From Intestinibacter sp964449895 (lineage in GTDB: Bacteria > Bacillota > Clostridia > Peptostreptococcales > Peptostreptococcaceae): 64,000 nt of DNA. The notes under the pieces were generated by a model. The model searched no databases, was not told where the DNA came from, and was given only the letters and a program-made list of their open reading frames with translations. Positions 45,212 to 54,769 of this stretch are shown piece after piece. A program made the translations under genes and the position numbers. The stretch is from positions 1-64,000 of the forward strand of contig CAYVBY010000004.1 of assembly GCA_964449895.1 (NCBI GenBank). Reading direction: 5' to 3'. Every line of letters starts with the position of its first letter. Position 1 is the stretch's first letter.

Positions 45212-45937
45212 TTATTCTTGTACTTCTACTTCTTCTTCAGCAACTTCTTCTTCTGCACCTTGTCTTCCTTCGATTATTGCAGTAGCCATTGCTCCAGTTA
45301 TTAATTTTACAGCTCTTATAGCATCATCATTACCTGGTATAGCATAGTCTAATTCATCTGGGTCACAGTTAGTGTCAACTATACCAACTACTGGTATACC
45401 TAATCTTCCAGCTTCTTGTATAGCTATGTTTTCTTTTCTTGGGTCAACTATGAATATAGCACCTGGTAATTCAGGCATATCTTTTATACCGTTTAAGTTC
45501 TTTTCTAATTTTTCTTTTAAAGCTCTTAATTTTATAACTTCTTTTTTAGGAAGAACTTCGAATACACCTTCTTCTTCCATTTTTTCTAATTCTCTTAATT
45601 TTTTGATTCTAGTTTGGATAGTTTTGTAGTTAGTTAACATACCACCTAACCATCTTTCGTTTACGTAGAACATTCCACATCTTTCAGCTTCTTCTTTTAT
45701 AGCTTCTTGAGCTTGTTTTTTAGTTCCTACGAATAAAACAGGTTTTCCTGTTTCAGCAACTTCTTTCATGAAGTTATAAGCTTCTTCAACTTTTTTAACT
45801 GTTTTTTGTAAATCTATTATATAGATTCCATTTCTTTCTGTGAAGATGTATTTAGCCATTTTAGGATTCCATCTTCTTGTTTGATGTCCAAAGTGAACAC
45901 CAGCTTCTAATAATTGTTTCATTGATATTACTGCCAT
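45212..45937 (-). CDS. rpsB: 30S ribosomal protein S2
   Basis: The protein is 241 aa. It shows the complete S2 pattern: MKQLLEAGVHFGHQTRRWNPKMAKYIF, FVGTKKQAQEAIKEEA, YVNERWLGGMLTNYKTIQ and VDPRKENIAIQEAGRLGIPVVGIVDTNCDPD. It ends in a strongly acidic tail. AGGAGG precedes the ATG; promoter and leader are upstream. Confidence 0.97.
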   Translation of the reverse strand: MAVISMKQLLEAGVHFGHQTRRWNPKMAKYIFTERNGIYIIDLQKTVKKVEEAYNFMKEVAETGKPVLFVGTKKQAQEAIKEEAERCGMFYVNERWLGGMLTNYKTIQTRIKKLRELEKMEEEGVFEVLPKKEVIKLRALKEKLEKNLNGIKDMPELPGAIFIVDPRKENIAIQEAGRLGIPVVGIVDTNCDPDELDYAIPGNDDAIRAVKLITGAMATAIIEGRQGAEEEVAEEEVEVQE

Positions 45938-46048
45938 TTTTACCTCCTGGTTTTATACCTCCGAAATGTTCAACTCCCTAATCGACCATATCAGGCACCT
46001 TTTAAGGATCCCATTTTCGTGTGTATTTTTAATTTTTATTTTTTTACC
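45938..46048 (-). promoter_or_regulatory. structured rpsB 5' leader
   Basis: The roughly 110-nt untranslated leader contains a C/G-richer stretch (about 45955-46025) unlike the surrounding DNA, including GGGATCC, GGTGCC, GGTCGATTAGGGAG and CATTTCGGAGG. Such leaders of ribosomal-protein operons often bind the protein for autogenous control. I cannot name the family or confirm the fold. Confidence 0.45.
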
Positions 46049-46054
46049 TTTTGT

Positions 46055-46083
46055 AGTATATCATAGTAAAAAATAAATTTCAA
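46055..46083 (-). promoter_or_regulatory. sigma-A promoter of rpsB-tsf
   Basis: TTGAAA and TATACT are spaced 17 nt apart, with the predicted transcript start near 46048. Confidence 0.75.
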
Positions 46084-46161
46084 TAACTTTTCTTGTAATA
46101 TATTATATATTTTTAATTTTATAAAATCATAAATCTATTAACTTTTGTATTTGAACAGATT

Positions 46162-47340
46162 TTATTTTATAAGCATTTTTATTCTAGTTTTAAAAGAAAT
46201 TTTATTTAAATCATTTCCACTTATCACATCAACTCTCCCTAACTCTTTGCCATAAGAATCGTAATATTTAACAACTCCTATTATATCTCCTTTTTTTATT
46301 TTATGATTTATTTCTTTTATAGTAACTTCACTTTTTATCTTTTCATCTTCTCTTGATACAATATATAAATCATCATTTATTTTTAAGGATATTTCTAGTT
46401 CATCTATTCCACATACATATCTTTTGCCAAGTAAATCTCCTTTTTGAAGTACAACCTTAGTATTGAAATTTTCTTTTCCATAATTTAAAAGTGCTAATGA
46501 AGAGCTTGTTCTCTTTTCTTTATGATTAGTCCCAAGAACTACTCCTATAAGTCTATTTTCTTTTTCATTATTTCCTTCTTTATTTATTTTCATTGAAAAA
46601 CAAAGACAATATCCTGCATTTCCTGTATATCCTGTCTTAACACCATCAACATTTGGTATTAATTGTAAAAGTACATTAGTATTATTTTTACAAAAATTCC
46701 TCTCAGGATAAGAATATATTTGCATATCTGTTATAGATGTAACTTCTTTTTCATAATTATCAAACATATACTTACCTAAAATAGCTATATCTCTAGGAGT
46801 AGATATATTTTCCTTTGGTGGCTCTTTTGGTTTCTTTAAATTATATACAGGAAGACCATTTGGATTTACAAATACAGTGTTATTCATACCTAATTTTGTG
46901 GCTTTATCATTCATAAGTTTTACAAAATCATCTACATTGCCACTTATATGTTTTGCAATAGCTACTGCTGCATCATTTCCTGATACAATCATCATACCTT
47001 TCATAAGTTCTATTAATGGTACTTCCTCACCTTCTTTTAATTTGTAAGAAGAGCCCCTAACTTTTGCTGTTTCTTTATCTATTTTAACTATATCTTCTTT
47101 TTTTACTTTTTCACTTTGAATATTTTCTATAGCTATTAAAAAAGTCATCATTTTGCTTATACTTGCAAGTGGCATTTTTTTATCTGGATTTTTCTCATAT
47201 AATACTCTACCTGTTAGTTGATCTATTAAAATAGATCCTTTCGAATATCTATCGATATTATCATAAGCAAAGCAATTACTAAACATTAAAGTATTAAATA
47301 TTATAGATATCAATAGTACTTTTGAAATAAGTTTGTTCAA
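46162..47340 (-). CDS. D-alanyl-D-alanine carboxypeptidase (penicillin-binding protein, DacF-like)
   Basis: This 392-aa serine peptidase has an N-terminal signal peptide, the SxxK motif as ASISKMM (near residue 60), SGN (MIVSGNDAAVA) and KTG (VDGVKTGYTGNA). A C-terminal PBP5-type domain follows. It trims the terminal D-Ala from peptidoglycan. The start was placed at a TTG (47340) because GGAAGG sits 8 nt before it; a GTG three codons upstream overlaps that site. A similar dacF neighbour of rpsB is known to me in C. difficile. Confidence 0.92.
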   Translation of the reverse strand: MNKLISKVLLISIIFNTLMFSNCFAYDNIDRYSKGSILIDQLTGRVLYEKNPDKKMPLASISKMMTFLIAIENIQSEKVKKEDIVKIDKETAKVRGSSYKLKEGEEVPLIELMKGMMIVSGNDAAVAIAKHISGNVDDFVKLMNDKATKLGMNNTVFVNPNGLPVYNLKKPKEPPKENISTPRDIAILGKYMFDNYEKEVTSITDMQIYSYPERNFCKNNTNVLLQLIPNVDGVKTGYTGNAGYCLCFSMKINKEGNNEKENRLIGVVLGTNHKEKRTSSSLALLNYGKENFNTKVVLQKGDLLGKRYVCGIDELEISLKINDDLYIVSREDEKIKSEVTIKEINHKIKKGDIIGVVKYYDSYGKELGRVDVISGNDLNKISFKTRIKMLIK

Positions 47341-47426
47341 AATAGTCACCTTCCTAGTAATATAAATCTCTATTATTTTTTCACAATAGAGGATTTTAAA
47401 ACTAGTAATTAATGGCTAGTTTTTCT

Positions 47427-47864
47427 TTATCTAAACATTCTTTTTATTATAAGTGCAACCCATATGCTTTGAATTGTAATACCAATAAAGACTTCGATAC
47501 AAACTAAAATTTGGCCTAATATTCCATTTATTATCATATCTCCAAATCCTACGGTTGAAAAAGTTATAAATGAAAAATACCAAAATTTTATATATAGCTT
47601 CAAAAAATCTAATATCGAAATTGATGATATGATATTGAAATCAAGTTTTATGACATCTCCAAATACAGTTGTAACTCCTATTATCATATATAAAAATGCA
47701 AATATACTGATTACGCATATAATAGAAAAGAAAAATCTACTTAAATTTTTTCCATACCCCATAAATTTCCTGGCTATAAAGTCTAATATTTTGGATATTA
47801 AATATTCTGGATAACTATCGAAATTATTTCTATTTATATTGCTGCGTTTTTTTATAGTTAACAC
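47427..47864 (-). CDS. small two-span potassium channel protein
   Basis: The protein is 145 aa with two membrane segments (about 44-66 and 120-140) around a pore loop containing the selectivity filter TVGFGD (FSTVGFGDMII). It matches bacterial Kir/KcsA-like ion channels (Ion_trans_2) and lacks a regulatory RCK domain. The annotated start is a GTG at 47864 that has AGAAGG directly overlapping it; the only other placement is an ATA with the site 8 nt upstream. Confidence 0.8.
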   Translation of the reverse strand: MLTIKKRSNINRNNFDSYPEYLISKILDFIARKFMGYGKNLSRFFFSIICVISIFAFLYMIIGVTTVFGDVIKLDFNIISSISILDFLKLYIKFWYFSFITFSTVGFGDMIINGILGQILVCIEVFIGITIQSIWVALIIKRMFR

Positions 47865-47986
47865 CTTCTTTTATTATAAATTAGCAATTTAAATACTTAA
47901 CGCTAAAAAAAAGAATATCCTAAGATAAATAATTAATATTTCATCTTTAGAATATTCTTTCATTTTTACCGTATTTTTATTCATTA

Positions 47987-48331
47987 TTAAAAATTAGAAA
48001 CACATAAATACTTCATAAAAAGTTCTTTATATTCTTCGTAATACACACTTCTGTCGTTAAATATTATTGCTAAATTAAAAATAATATTTCTATCTTTTAA
48101 ATCCCTTAAATTTTCTCCATCTGCCTTTATATCATAAATAGTTTTTCCAAAGGAATTTTTCTCTTTTTCATATACTACAGCATTATGTATTTTTCCGCCT
48201 TCTCTTTTTATAAATTCTATTGCTTCATCTACATCTAATAAAAATCTTTTTGTGTTATCTTCATTATCTAGTATTTCAAATCCTGCTACATTTTTCTTAG
48301 AATACAAAAAAGTTTTATTTATATAATACAT
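47987..48331 (-). CDS. unknown protein, last gene of the MoxR-VWA operon
   Basis: This 114-aa soluble protein, not recognised. It has a DEAIEFIKREGGKIHN helix and mixed alpha/beta character. It follows the 226-aa gene by 16 nt in a tight run with GGAGG before the ATG, so it is co-transcribed with the MoxR ATPase and VWA genes upstream. Confidence 0.6.
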   Translation of the reverse strand: MYYINKTFLYSKKNVAGFEILDNEDNTKRFLLDVDEAIEFIKREGGKIHNAVVYEKEKNSFGKTIYDIKADGENLRDLKDRNIIFNLAIIFNDRSVYYEEYKELFMKYLCVSNF

Positions 48332-48347
48332 ATTGCACCTCCAAATT

Positions 48348-49028
48348 TTAAAGACCGTTTATCAAAGATAATTTCTTTAGAATTTTTGAGTATCTTTCAT
48401 CTAATATATCTAAATAATTATTGTCTTCATCTAATATATACATTATTTTTTCACTAGCATTAGATGTCGTAAATACTACATATTTTTTACCTTTAACTTT
48501 TACATTAAAAATTGTAGAATTAAAAAATCTCATCTTACCTTTTCTCATAAGATCATTAAATTCATCTGATAATTTATTTTCCACTATATTTCTTATAAAA
48601 ATTCTAGGATCGCGGTTATATACATTTATAAGATTTTTAAATCTATCAACTTCCTCTGAAAAAGTATCTATATTTATTATTACTTCATCTTTAGTAAAGT
48701 GAAAATAGCTGTTGTATTTTACAAGACCTAAACTTACATGAGCATTTTCATCTACATTTTCAAGAAAATAATTTATCTTATCGCTTTTTGTATTTAAATT
48801 TATTAAATAGTTTACAAAAAAGTTTATATAATATTCATCTTCGTATAAAACTATATTTTTAGGAGTATAAATAACTTCATAGGAAATAGAATTTAACTCA
48901 TGAGTACTGTAAGTAGAAAATTTATCTTTTTCATCTATTGGCATTTTTATATTTACTAATATATTATTTTCTTTTAATTTTTCAATTTTTTCGTTTATTT
49001 TATCCATCAAAGCTTCTATATTTTCCAT
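48348..49028 (-). CDS. unknown protein of the MoxR-VWA operon
   Basis: This 226-aa soluble protein, charged, rich in Asn, Asp and Lys, with no recognised domain. Only one base separates it from the end of the 296-aa gene. Gene order and spacing make it part of the same transcript. GTAGGAG precedes the ATG. Membrane segments are absent. Confidence 0.65.
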   Translation of the reverse strand: MENIEALMDKINEKIEKLKENNILVNIKMPIDEKDKFSTYSTHELNSISYEVIYTPKNIVLYEDEYYINFFVNYLINLNTKSDKINYFLENVDENAHVSLGLVKYNSYFHFTKDEVIINIDTFSEEVDRFKNLINVYNRDPRIFIRNIVENKLSDEFNDLMRKGKMRFFNSTIFNVKVKGKKYVVFTTSNASEKIMYILDEDNNYLDILDERYSKILKKLSLINGL

Positions 49029-49029
49029 A

Positions 49030-49920
49030 TTAAACTCCTACTTCCAAATTATCTTGTAATTTTAATAATTTACTGATTAATTTTGACTTTTCAGTATCAT
49101 AAAGTCTATTATCTTTTATATATAGATAACAATAAGGTCTATTAGTCTTGTTGTTTATATATTCGTAGGCACTAAAATAATAAAGAGTTTCAAATTTTCC
49201 TTCTATAAAGGTTTCTACCGTTTTAGATTTAAACAAACTAATTATTTCAAAATCATCTAAGGCATCTTTAAATCTTTCTGGAAAATAATAATCTTCATAT
49301 TTTGTAGGAATATATATATCATTTTCACTTTTTCTTAATACTGTTACACATGATAAAGCTTCCATTTTATATTTTCCAAATTCATTTTTTATAATTTCTA
49401 CAGTTTCGTTTATATTATCTACATCAAATGGATATCTAAAAGTAATACTAGCTCCATCTATAGTAATCTTTGGTTCGCCAAGTTCTAAAATAAGACCTTC
49501 TATATCTACAAGATATTGTATATATTTAACTGGTGATAAATCATTTAAAAATTCTTTTAATTTAGATAAATAACTTTCCTTAAAAATAGATAAATTATCC
49601 ACCTCTCCATCTAATACATAACTATCTATTAAAGAAGAAGTAACTTTTATAGTATTGTTTTTATAATAATAAATTTTTGGATTTCCAAGTTTTTTTACTT
49701 TTTTGAATGCATAAAACAATTCTTTAATTCTTTTAAAATAGATACTATCTAATTGATTATATATGCTATCTTCGCTAGTTGGAATCATATCAGCTATACT
49801 AACTGTTGAAATGCATTTTTCAATCGGTAAATATACATCAAGTTCATATTTATCAAATAAATCAATTAATATTTTATCAAATTCGTCTATAAGTTTTTCA
49901 ATATGCTGCTTTTTATCCAT
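49030..49920 (-). CDS. unknown protein of the MoxR-VWA operon
   Basis: This 296-aa soluble protein without a recognised domain. The N-terminus is a helical region with aliphatic/charged pattern and the rest is mixed. It lies 14 nt after the MoxR gene with GAAGGTG before the ATG. It could be a partner or client of the ATPase. Confidence 0.65.
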   Translation of the reverse strand: MDKKQHIEKLIDEFDKILIDLFDKYELDVYLPIEKCISTVSIADMIPTSEDSIYNQLDSIYFKRIKELFYAFKKVKKLGNPKIYYYKNNTIKVTSSLIDSYVLDGEVDNLSIFKESYLSKLKEFLNDLSPVKYIQYLVDIEGLILELGEPKITIDGASITFRYPFDVDNINETVEIIKNEFGKYKMEALSCVTVLRKSENDIYIPTKYEDYYFPERFKDALDDFEIISLFKSKTVETFIEGKFETLYYFSAYEYINNKTNRPYCYLYIKDNRLYDTEKSKLISKLLKLQDNLEVGV

Positions 49921-49934
49921 AATTCACCTTCTAA

Positions 49935-51026
49935 TTAATCAAATATATAATCATTTTCTGTAATAAAATCTATTATATCATCATTATCTAATTCCTCTAT
50001 AAATAAGCTTTTAACAAGTCTTTTATTAAGTGAAACTAAATCTTTTAATGCTAAAACAGTAAATTCAGGTTTTAATTTCAAGAAAAAGTTTATAGAATTT
50101 GATAATTTATCTATTAATTCCTCTTCAACATCATCTACATCATCAATTTGTCTTAAAGCTTCTAATCTAGATATTATGCTTCCTATTAATAAATATATTT
50201 TATCGTGTTCTGATGGAATTTCAACATCCACTCCTGATAATATATCATCTACACTTACAAGTTCATCTTTTAATTTACAAAATTGTAAGAAGCTATTGCA
50301 TTCAATTTCTCCTACATTACCTTCTATTTTGTATCTTAATATATCATCATCAAAATCAAATACATTTGTGTTTAAAATATCACTTACTGCATGCCATGTT
50401 CTAGGTGATGCAAATATCATAGAAGTACTATCTGGTACAAAATTATGTAGTGCTCCTGGTTTAAAATTTAGATAACTTATTACAAAAGGATTTACTCCTG
50501 TTTTGTATGCAAAATTTTTCTTCCATATATCTAAATCATATCCTATATCATGAATTTCAAATCTATTAGCAAGAGGTGATGGCATTTGAACAAATACTCC
50601 ATTATCATCTTCCCTATTACCTAAAGCAACTATAAACCATCCATCAGGAAGTACATATTCACCAAGTCTTCTATCTTGTATCAATTGGTATGCAGCTGCT
50701 TGAACTCTTTTAGGAGCTGATGTAAGCTCTTCAACTAGAAGAATACCTCTTTCTCCATCTTTTTGAACATTTGGAAGTATATCATTTGGTAACCATTTTG
50801 TTCTTGTTTTTTCTTCATTTGGAAATGGAATCCCCTTTAAATCAGTTTCTGTATAAAGTAAAAGTCTTAAATCTATAAGCCCCATTTTTTTTCTATCTGC
50901 TATTTGTTTAATTACCGCAGATTTTCCTATTCCCGAAGTTCCAAGTCCTAATATTGCTCTTTTTATATTATTATCAATATTAAATTCAACTATTTTTTCA
51001 AACTGTTCTATATTTATAGTAGACAT
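49935..51026 (-). CDS. MoxR-type AAA+ ATPase
   Basis: The protein is 363 aa. A MoxR-like AAA+ core is seen with Walker A GTSGIGKS (29-36), Walker B GILLVEEL (about 94-101, with Glu-Glu rather than Asp-Glu), sensor 1 VALGNRED (133-140) and PSPLANRFE at the arginine-finger region. MoxR ATPases pair with VWA proteins to insert metals or mature complexes (for example RavA-ViaA). Here the partner VWA gene is 34 nt upstream. AAGGGG precedes the ATG. Confidence 0.85.
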   Translation of the reverse strand: MSTINIEQFEKIVEFNIDNNIKRAILGLGTSGIGKSAVIKQIADRKKMGLIDLRLLLYTETDLKGIPFPNEEKTRTKWLPNDILPNVQKDGERGILLVEELTSAPKRVQAAAYQLIQDRRLGEYVLPDGWFIVALGNREDDNGVFVQMPSPLANRFEIHDIGYDLDIWKKNFAYKTGVNPFVISYLNFKPGALHNFVPDSTSMIFASPRTWHAVSDILNTNVFDFDDDILRYKIEGNVGEIECNSFLQFCKLKDELVSVDDILSGVDVEIPSEHDKIYLLIGSIISRLEALRQIDDVDDVEEELIDKLSNSINFFLKLKPEFTVLALKDLVSLNKRLVKSLFIEELDNDDIIDFITENDYIFD

Positions 51027-51059
51027 ATCATAACCCCTTTATTTAATTAATTTTTAAAA

Positions 51060-52280
51060 CTACATTTTTATTATTTTTGAACCTTTATATCCTTTTACAT
51101 TTTCTATAGTAGAATTTTCTGTAAGACACCAAATTACATTTCTTATAAGTACATTTGGTCTTGGAAAATAACCATCTGTAAGAACTACTGCACAAATATA
51201 TTTTAACCTTTGATTTTTTATGTAACTTAAAGCACTATCAACATTTGTACCTTCTCCTCCTACAGGTCTAGCCTTTTTAAAATTATCCTTATCTATATCA
51301 AATACATCTTGAACTATACTGTCAAAGAATATAACTTTTCCCGTTGCATTGAAATCTTTACAAATATTGTAAGCCTGAGACATAAAATTTTTCAAATCAT
51401 CATCTGAAATAGATCCCGAAGTATCTATTACAAATAATATATCTTCTAATTTTTCCTCATCTTCATAGACTCCAGGAAGTATTAAATCTCTATATATATG
51501 ATTTTTATCGGGAGTATCGAAAGATGAATCATCAGATTCAATATTACTTAAATATCTTCTTAAGTACTTATGCCATGGAAGTCTAGTTCCTATAAGCACT
51601 TCAATTCTTCTAAGTAAATTGCCAGGGACATCTCCCATATTTTTGTTTCCTTGCATTTTATTTGTAATAATACTTTCTTGTATTATTCTTCTCATATCTG
51701 ATGATGTTTTTTGAACATTTTTTGGTCTTAGTATATCTTCTTTTACATTTTCAAAATCAATATTTTTGCCAATACCTCCCCCTGTTCCATCACTTTCATT
51801 GCTATTTACTGAATTATCAGTCTTTTCTTTTTTGTACTGTTTATACAATATTTCATATAATTGCTCAAAAGATAGCTTTTCAAGCATTTCTTTATCTTCT
51901 ATAGATTCAACCATTAAAGCATCTTTCGGAGGAGAAATCATTATTTGATTTCTTCTAAATTCCTCTTTTTCCATATCTATATAGTAATTTACTAAATAAT
52001 CAGCAGCTATATTAGCTACTTTACTATTTTTATTTACCATTCTAGTAGGATGCATAAATATACAATGATAAAGTTGATGTAGTAAGTAAAAGTTTCTTTC
52101 GCTCTCTGTTAAATTATCCATATATTCTCTATTATAAAATATTGTACTTCCATCTGTACAGACAATATCTGTAGAATCACTTTCTCTAAGTTCGTTTAAT
52201 TTCATCAAAATAATACCGTAAAAAGGTCTTTTTCTTATTAAATTAATCTTTAATTTGCTTATACTTTCTTCTATTGTCAA
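51060..52280 (-). CDS. VWA-domain protein with metallopeptidase-like N-terminal region (DUF2201 type)
   Basis: The protein is 406 aa. N-terminal region resembles the putative metallopeptidase domain of DUF2201 proteins, with HQLYHCIFMH (H-x3-H, near residue 70) where an HExxH would be. The C-terminal third is a von Willebrand A domain with the MIDAS motif FVIDTSGSIS (about residue 285). It pairs with the MoxR ATPase, as is common. The start is placed at TTG 52280, 9 nt after GGAG; the ATG at 52289 directly touches the Shine-Dalgarno. Confidence 0.82.
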   Translation of the reverse strand: MTIEESISKLKINLIRKRPFYGIILMKLNELRESDSTDIVCTDGSTIFYNREYMDNLTESERNFYLLHQLYHCIFMHPTRMVNKNSKVANIAADYLVNYYIDMEKEEFRRNQIMISPPKDALMVESIEDKEMLEKLSFEQLYEILYKQYKKEKTDNSVNSNESDGTGGGIGKNIDFENVKEDILRPKNVQKTSSDMRRIIQESIITNKMQGNKNMGDVPGNLLRRIEVLIGTRLPWHKYLRRYLSNIESDDSSFDTPDKNHIYRDLILPGVYEDEEKLEDILFVIDTSGSISDDDLKNFMSQAYNICKDFNATGKVIFFDSIVQDVFDIDKDNFKKARPVGGEGTNVDSALSYIKNQRLKYICAVVLTDGYFPRPNVLIRNVIWCLTENSTIENVKGYKGSKIIKM

Positions 52281-52394
52281 TTTAATCATCTCCTACTTCA
52301 TTCATTATTTAATTATAACTCTTTTACAAATTTTAACAATATAATTACAAAAAATACATGTATTAAAATCTTTTTAAAATAATATTTATTACAA

Positions 52395-52434
52395 AAAAGG
52401 ATTTGCATAAACGTTAATTTATACAAATCCTTTT
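52395..52434 (-). terminator. terminator of the AI-2E family gene
   Basis: The stem AAAAGGATTTG / CAAATCCTTTT lies 9 nt after the stop at 52444, with a T run on the minus strand. Confidence 0.85.
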
Positions 52435-52443
52435 ATTAAAATC

Positions 52444-53610
52444 CTACATATAATCCTTCGTCTCTGTAGGCATATTTTTTTCTTTTAATTTATATTCTAT
52501 ATTTTCTTTAATTATAGAATATATAACTGCAAATAGAGGAACACCTATTATCATACCTACAAATCCAAATAAGTCTCCAAAAATTAATATCGAAAATAAT
52601 ATCCAAAATGCTGATATTCCTATTGAATCTCCAAGTATTTTAGGACCTATTATATTTCCATCTAATTGTTGAATTAAGAATATTAATATTAAAAATATTA
52701 TTGATTTCATTGGAGATTCAAATAATATAAGTATAAAACATGGTATAGCTCCAATAAATGGTCCAAAAAATGGTATTATATTTGTAACTCCTATTATCAC
52801 AGATATTAAAACTACATAAGGCATTTTAGCTATTGTAAATAATATAAAGCTAATAATTCCAATAATAAATGAATCTATAATTTTTCCACTCAAAAATCTT
52901 CCAAAAGTATTATTACTTCTATGAGTAAGTTCAAATATTCTATCAGCAGTTTTTTTGCTAAATAAAGCACATGTTATTTTTTTACTTATAGCATAAAATT
53001 TTTCCTTATCTATTAATAGATAAACTGAAACTATTAATCCCAATACTATATTCCAAACACTAGATAATAATTTCATAATAGTATCAGCTAAAAGTGGAAA
53101 TATTTGACCTATAATAGTGATTACTCTTTCAATTATTTCATTTAGTTTTTCTTGAGCAAATTTAGCTACTTGAGAATTTATTTCTAAGTCATTCATTAAA
53201 TTTTTACTTAAATTATCTGCTTCCTTTACATATTTAGGAACTTGATTTATTATACCTACAATACTTTCCATAAGTTGCGGCAATACAAAATGAATACATA
53301 GATAAATAAATATTAAAAATGTTAAATATGTAAATAGTATTCCTATTAATCTCTTTGTGCTTTTTTTTAATTTATTAAAAGAATTTATTTTTACTAGCAT
53401 TTTTTCTTCATAAAATTTTAATACAAAATTTAGTAAATACGCTAATGCAAATCCTATAATAAATGGATTCATTATAGAAATAAAATAATTTATTTTAGTA
53501 CTATAAGATCCTATTTGCGATACAAAAAAATAAAACAAAATGCTTGTACATATAATTATTAAAGTATATGCTGTTATGGTATTATATTTGCTATTCCAAT
53601 TAATTTTCAT
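52444..53610 (-). CDS. AI-2E family transporter (UPF0118)
   Basis: This 388-aa protein has about eight membrane spans, with the conserved region from residue 230 onwards (FLSGKIIDSFIIGIISFIL ... NIIPFFGPFIGAIPC ... GPKILGDSIGISAFWIL) typical of the AI-2E exporter/PerM family. Members carry varied substrates, including autoinducer-2 or Na+. GGAGG precedes the ATG. Confidence 0.9.
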   Translation of the reverse strand: MKINWNSKYNTITAYTLIIICTSILFYFFVSQIGSYSTKINYFISIMNPFIIGFALAYLLNFVLKFYEEKMLVKINSFNKLKKSTKRLIGILFTYLTFLIFIYLCIHFVLPQLMESIVGIINQVPKYVKEADNLSKNLMNDLEINSQVAKFAQEKLNEIIERVITIIGQIFPLLADTIMKLLSSVWNIVLGLIVSVYLLIDKEKFYAISKKITCALFSKKTADRIFELTHRSNNTFGRFLSGKIIDSFIIGIISFILFTIAKMPYVVLISVIIGVTNIIPFFGPFIGAIPCFILILFESPMKSIIFLILIFLIQQLDGNIIGPKILGDSIGISAFWILFSILIFGDLFGFVGMIIGVPLFAVIYSIIKENIEYKLKEKNMPTETKDYM

Positions 53611-53681
53611 TTTTTCCTCCCTTTAGTTAAATTACCAAGAATTATTTTCATCATATCAAGTTAACAAAACTATTTTTATTT

Positions 53682-54623
53682 TTACATTTGTAAAATTATT
53701 ATTGCCAAAATAACAATACATATAATTATACAAATAAACTTAATAAAAAAAGTATTTTTATTTATATTTTTTTCAGTTTCATCACTTTCTAAATTTGTAT
53801 CTACAGTAGTATTTTTTACAATATTAGCTTTTGCGTACATCAATTCACTTAAATCTATAAGTATTTCATTATAATTTTTATATTTATCTTTTCTGTCCAT
53901 TAATTTTTTTATGATCTCAATTAACTCTTTATTTGAATTAGTTATTTGATTTTTATCAAAATGAACACCTCTGTCTATATTTTTTAACATTTCAAATTCG
54001 TTAGAATTTAGCTTAAATGGCATTTTTTTAAATAGACAATAGTATAAAATTAAGCCTATTGCAAAAAAATCACTTTCTCTATCAGTATAATTTACATTAA
54101 GCTGATGTGGACATAAAAAAGAAATATTATTATTAAGCCTTAAATTAATGCCATCATTTGCCTTTGTTATACCTAAATCGTATATTTTAACAGTTTGATT
54201 TTCATTTACTAATATATTATCTAATCTTAATGCTCCATGATACATATTATTTTGATCACAGATTTTCATAGCTATTATTATCTGCCTAGCTATAAAAATT
54301 AAATCCTTCGTTTTTAATTTTTTGTTATTTATAATATCAAATAAATTTTCTCCTTCAAAATATTCACTTACAACATAACAATCCCATTTATAATTTCCAA
54401 CTCTCAAAATCTTAGCTATATTTATAGATTCTATAGAAAGAGTCATAGTAGATTCGTCAATTAAATTTCTAAAAAAGCCTTCTTTCATATATTTATTATT
54501 ACCAATTATTTTTATATACACCAAGGAATCTAAGTGTAAATCTTTAGCTTTATAAAGCTTGTCTACTTCTAAAGTATCCTCATCTTCAACATAAACTTCA
54601 TATCTATCATCTATAATTAACAC
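53682..54623 (-). CDS. membrane-anchored protein kinase-like protein (probable pseudokinase)
   Basis: The protein is 313 aa. The kinase-fold is clear (VYIKII with Lys38, MYHGALRLDNIL, VKIYDLGI at 145-152, SDFFAIGLILYYCLF), and a C-terminal span is near residues 289-312. The HRDLK-type catalytic loop reads HGALR: the catalytic Asp is Ala131 and the Lys is Arg133. The PE of the APE motif reads PHQ. The DFG equivalent is DLG. It is therefore likely to be an inactive kinase. GGAGGAG and a GTG start support the frame. Confidence 0.82.
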   Translation of the reverse strand: MLIIDDRYEVYVEDEDTLEVDKLYKAKDLHLDSLVYIKIIGNNKYMKEGFFRNLIDESTMTLSIESINIAKILRVGNYKWDCYVVSEYFEGENLFDIINNKKLKTKDLIFIARQIIIAMKICDQNNMYHGALRLDNILVNENQTVKIYDLGITKANDGINLRLNNNISFLCPHQLNVNYTDRESDFFAIGLILYYCLFKKMPFKLNSNEFEMLKNIDRGVHFDKNQITNSNKELIEIIKKLMDRKDKYKNYNEILIDLSELMYAKANIVKNTTVDTNLESDETEKNINKNTFFIKFICIIICIVILAIIILQM

Positions 54624-54769
54624 CTTAACTCCTCCTCTAAAAAGAACTTCTTCATATTATAACATAAAAACAACATACTATTATAAATTTTAAAATAAAA
54701 TTTATAATACACCATATCTAAAAGTTTATATTCATATATATTAAAGTAACAATTCTTCATTTTTATATA

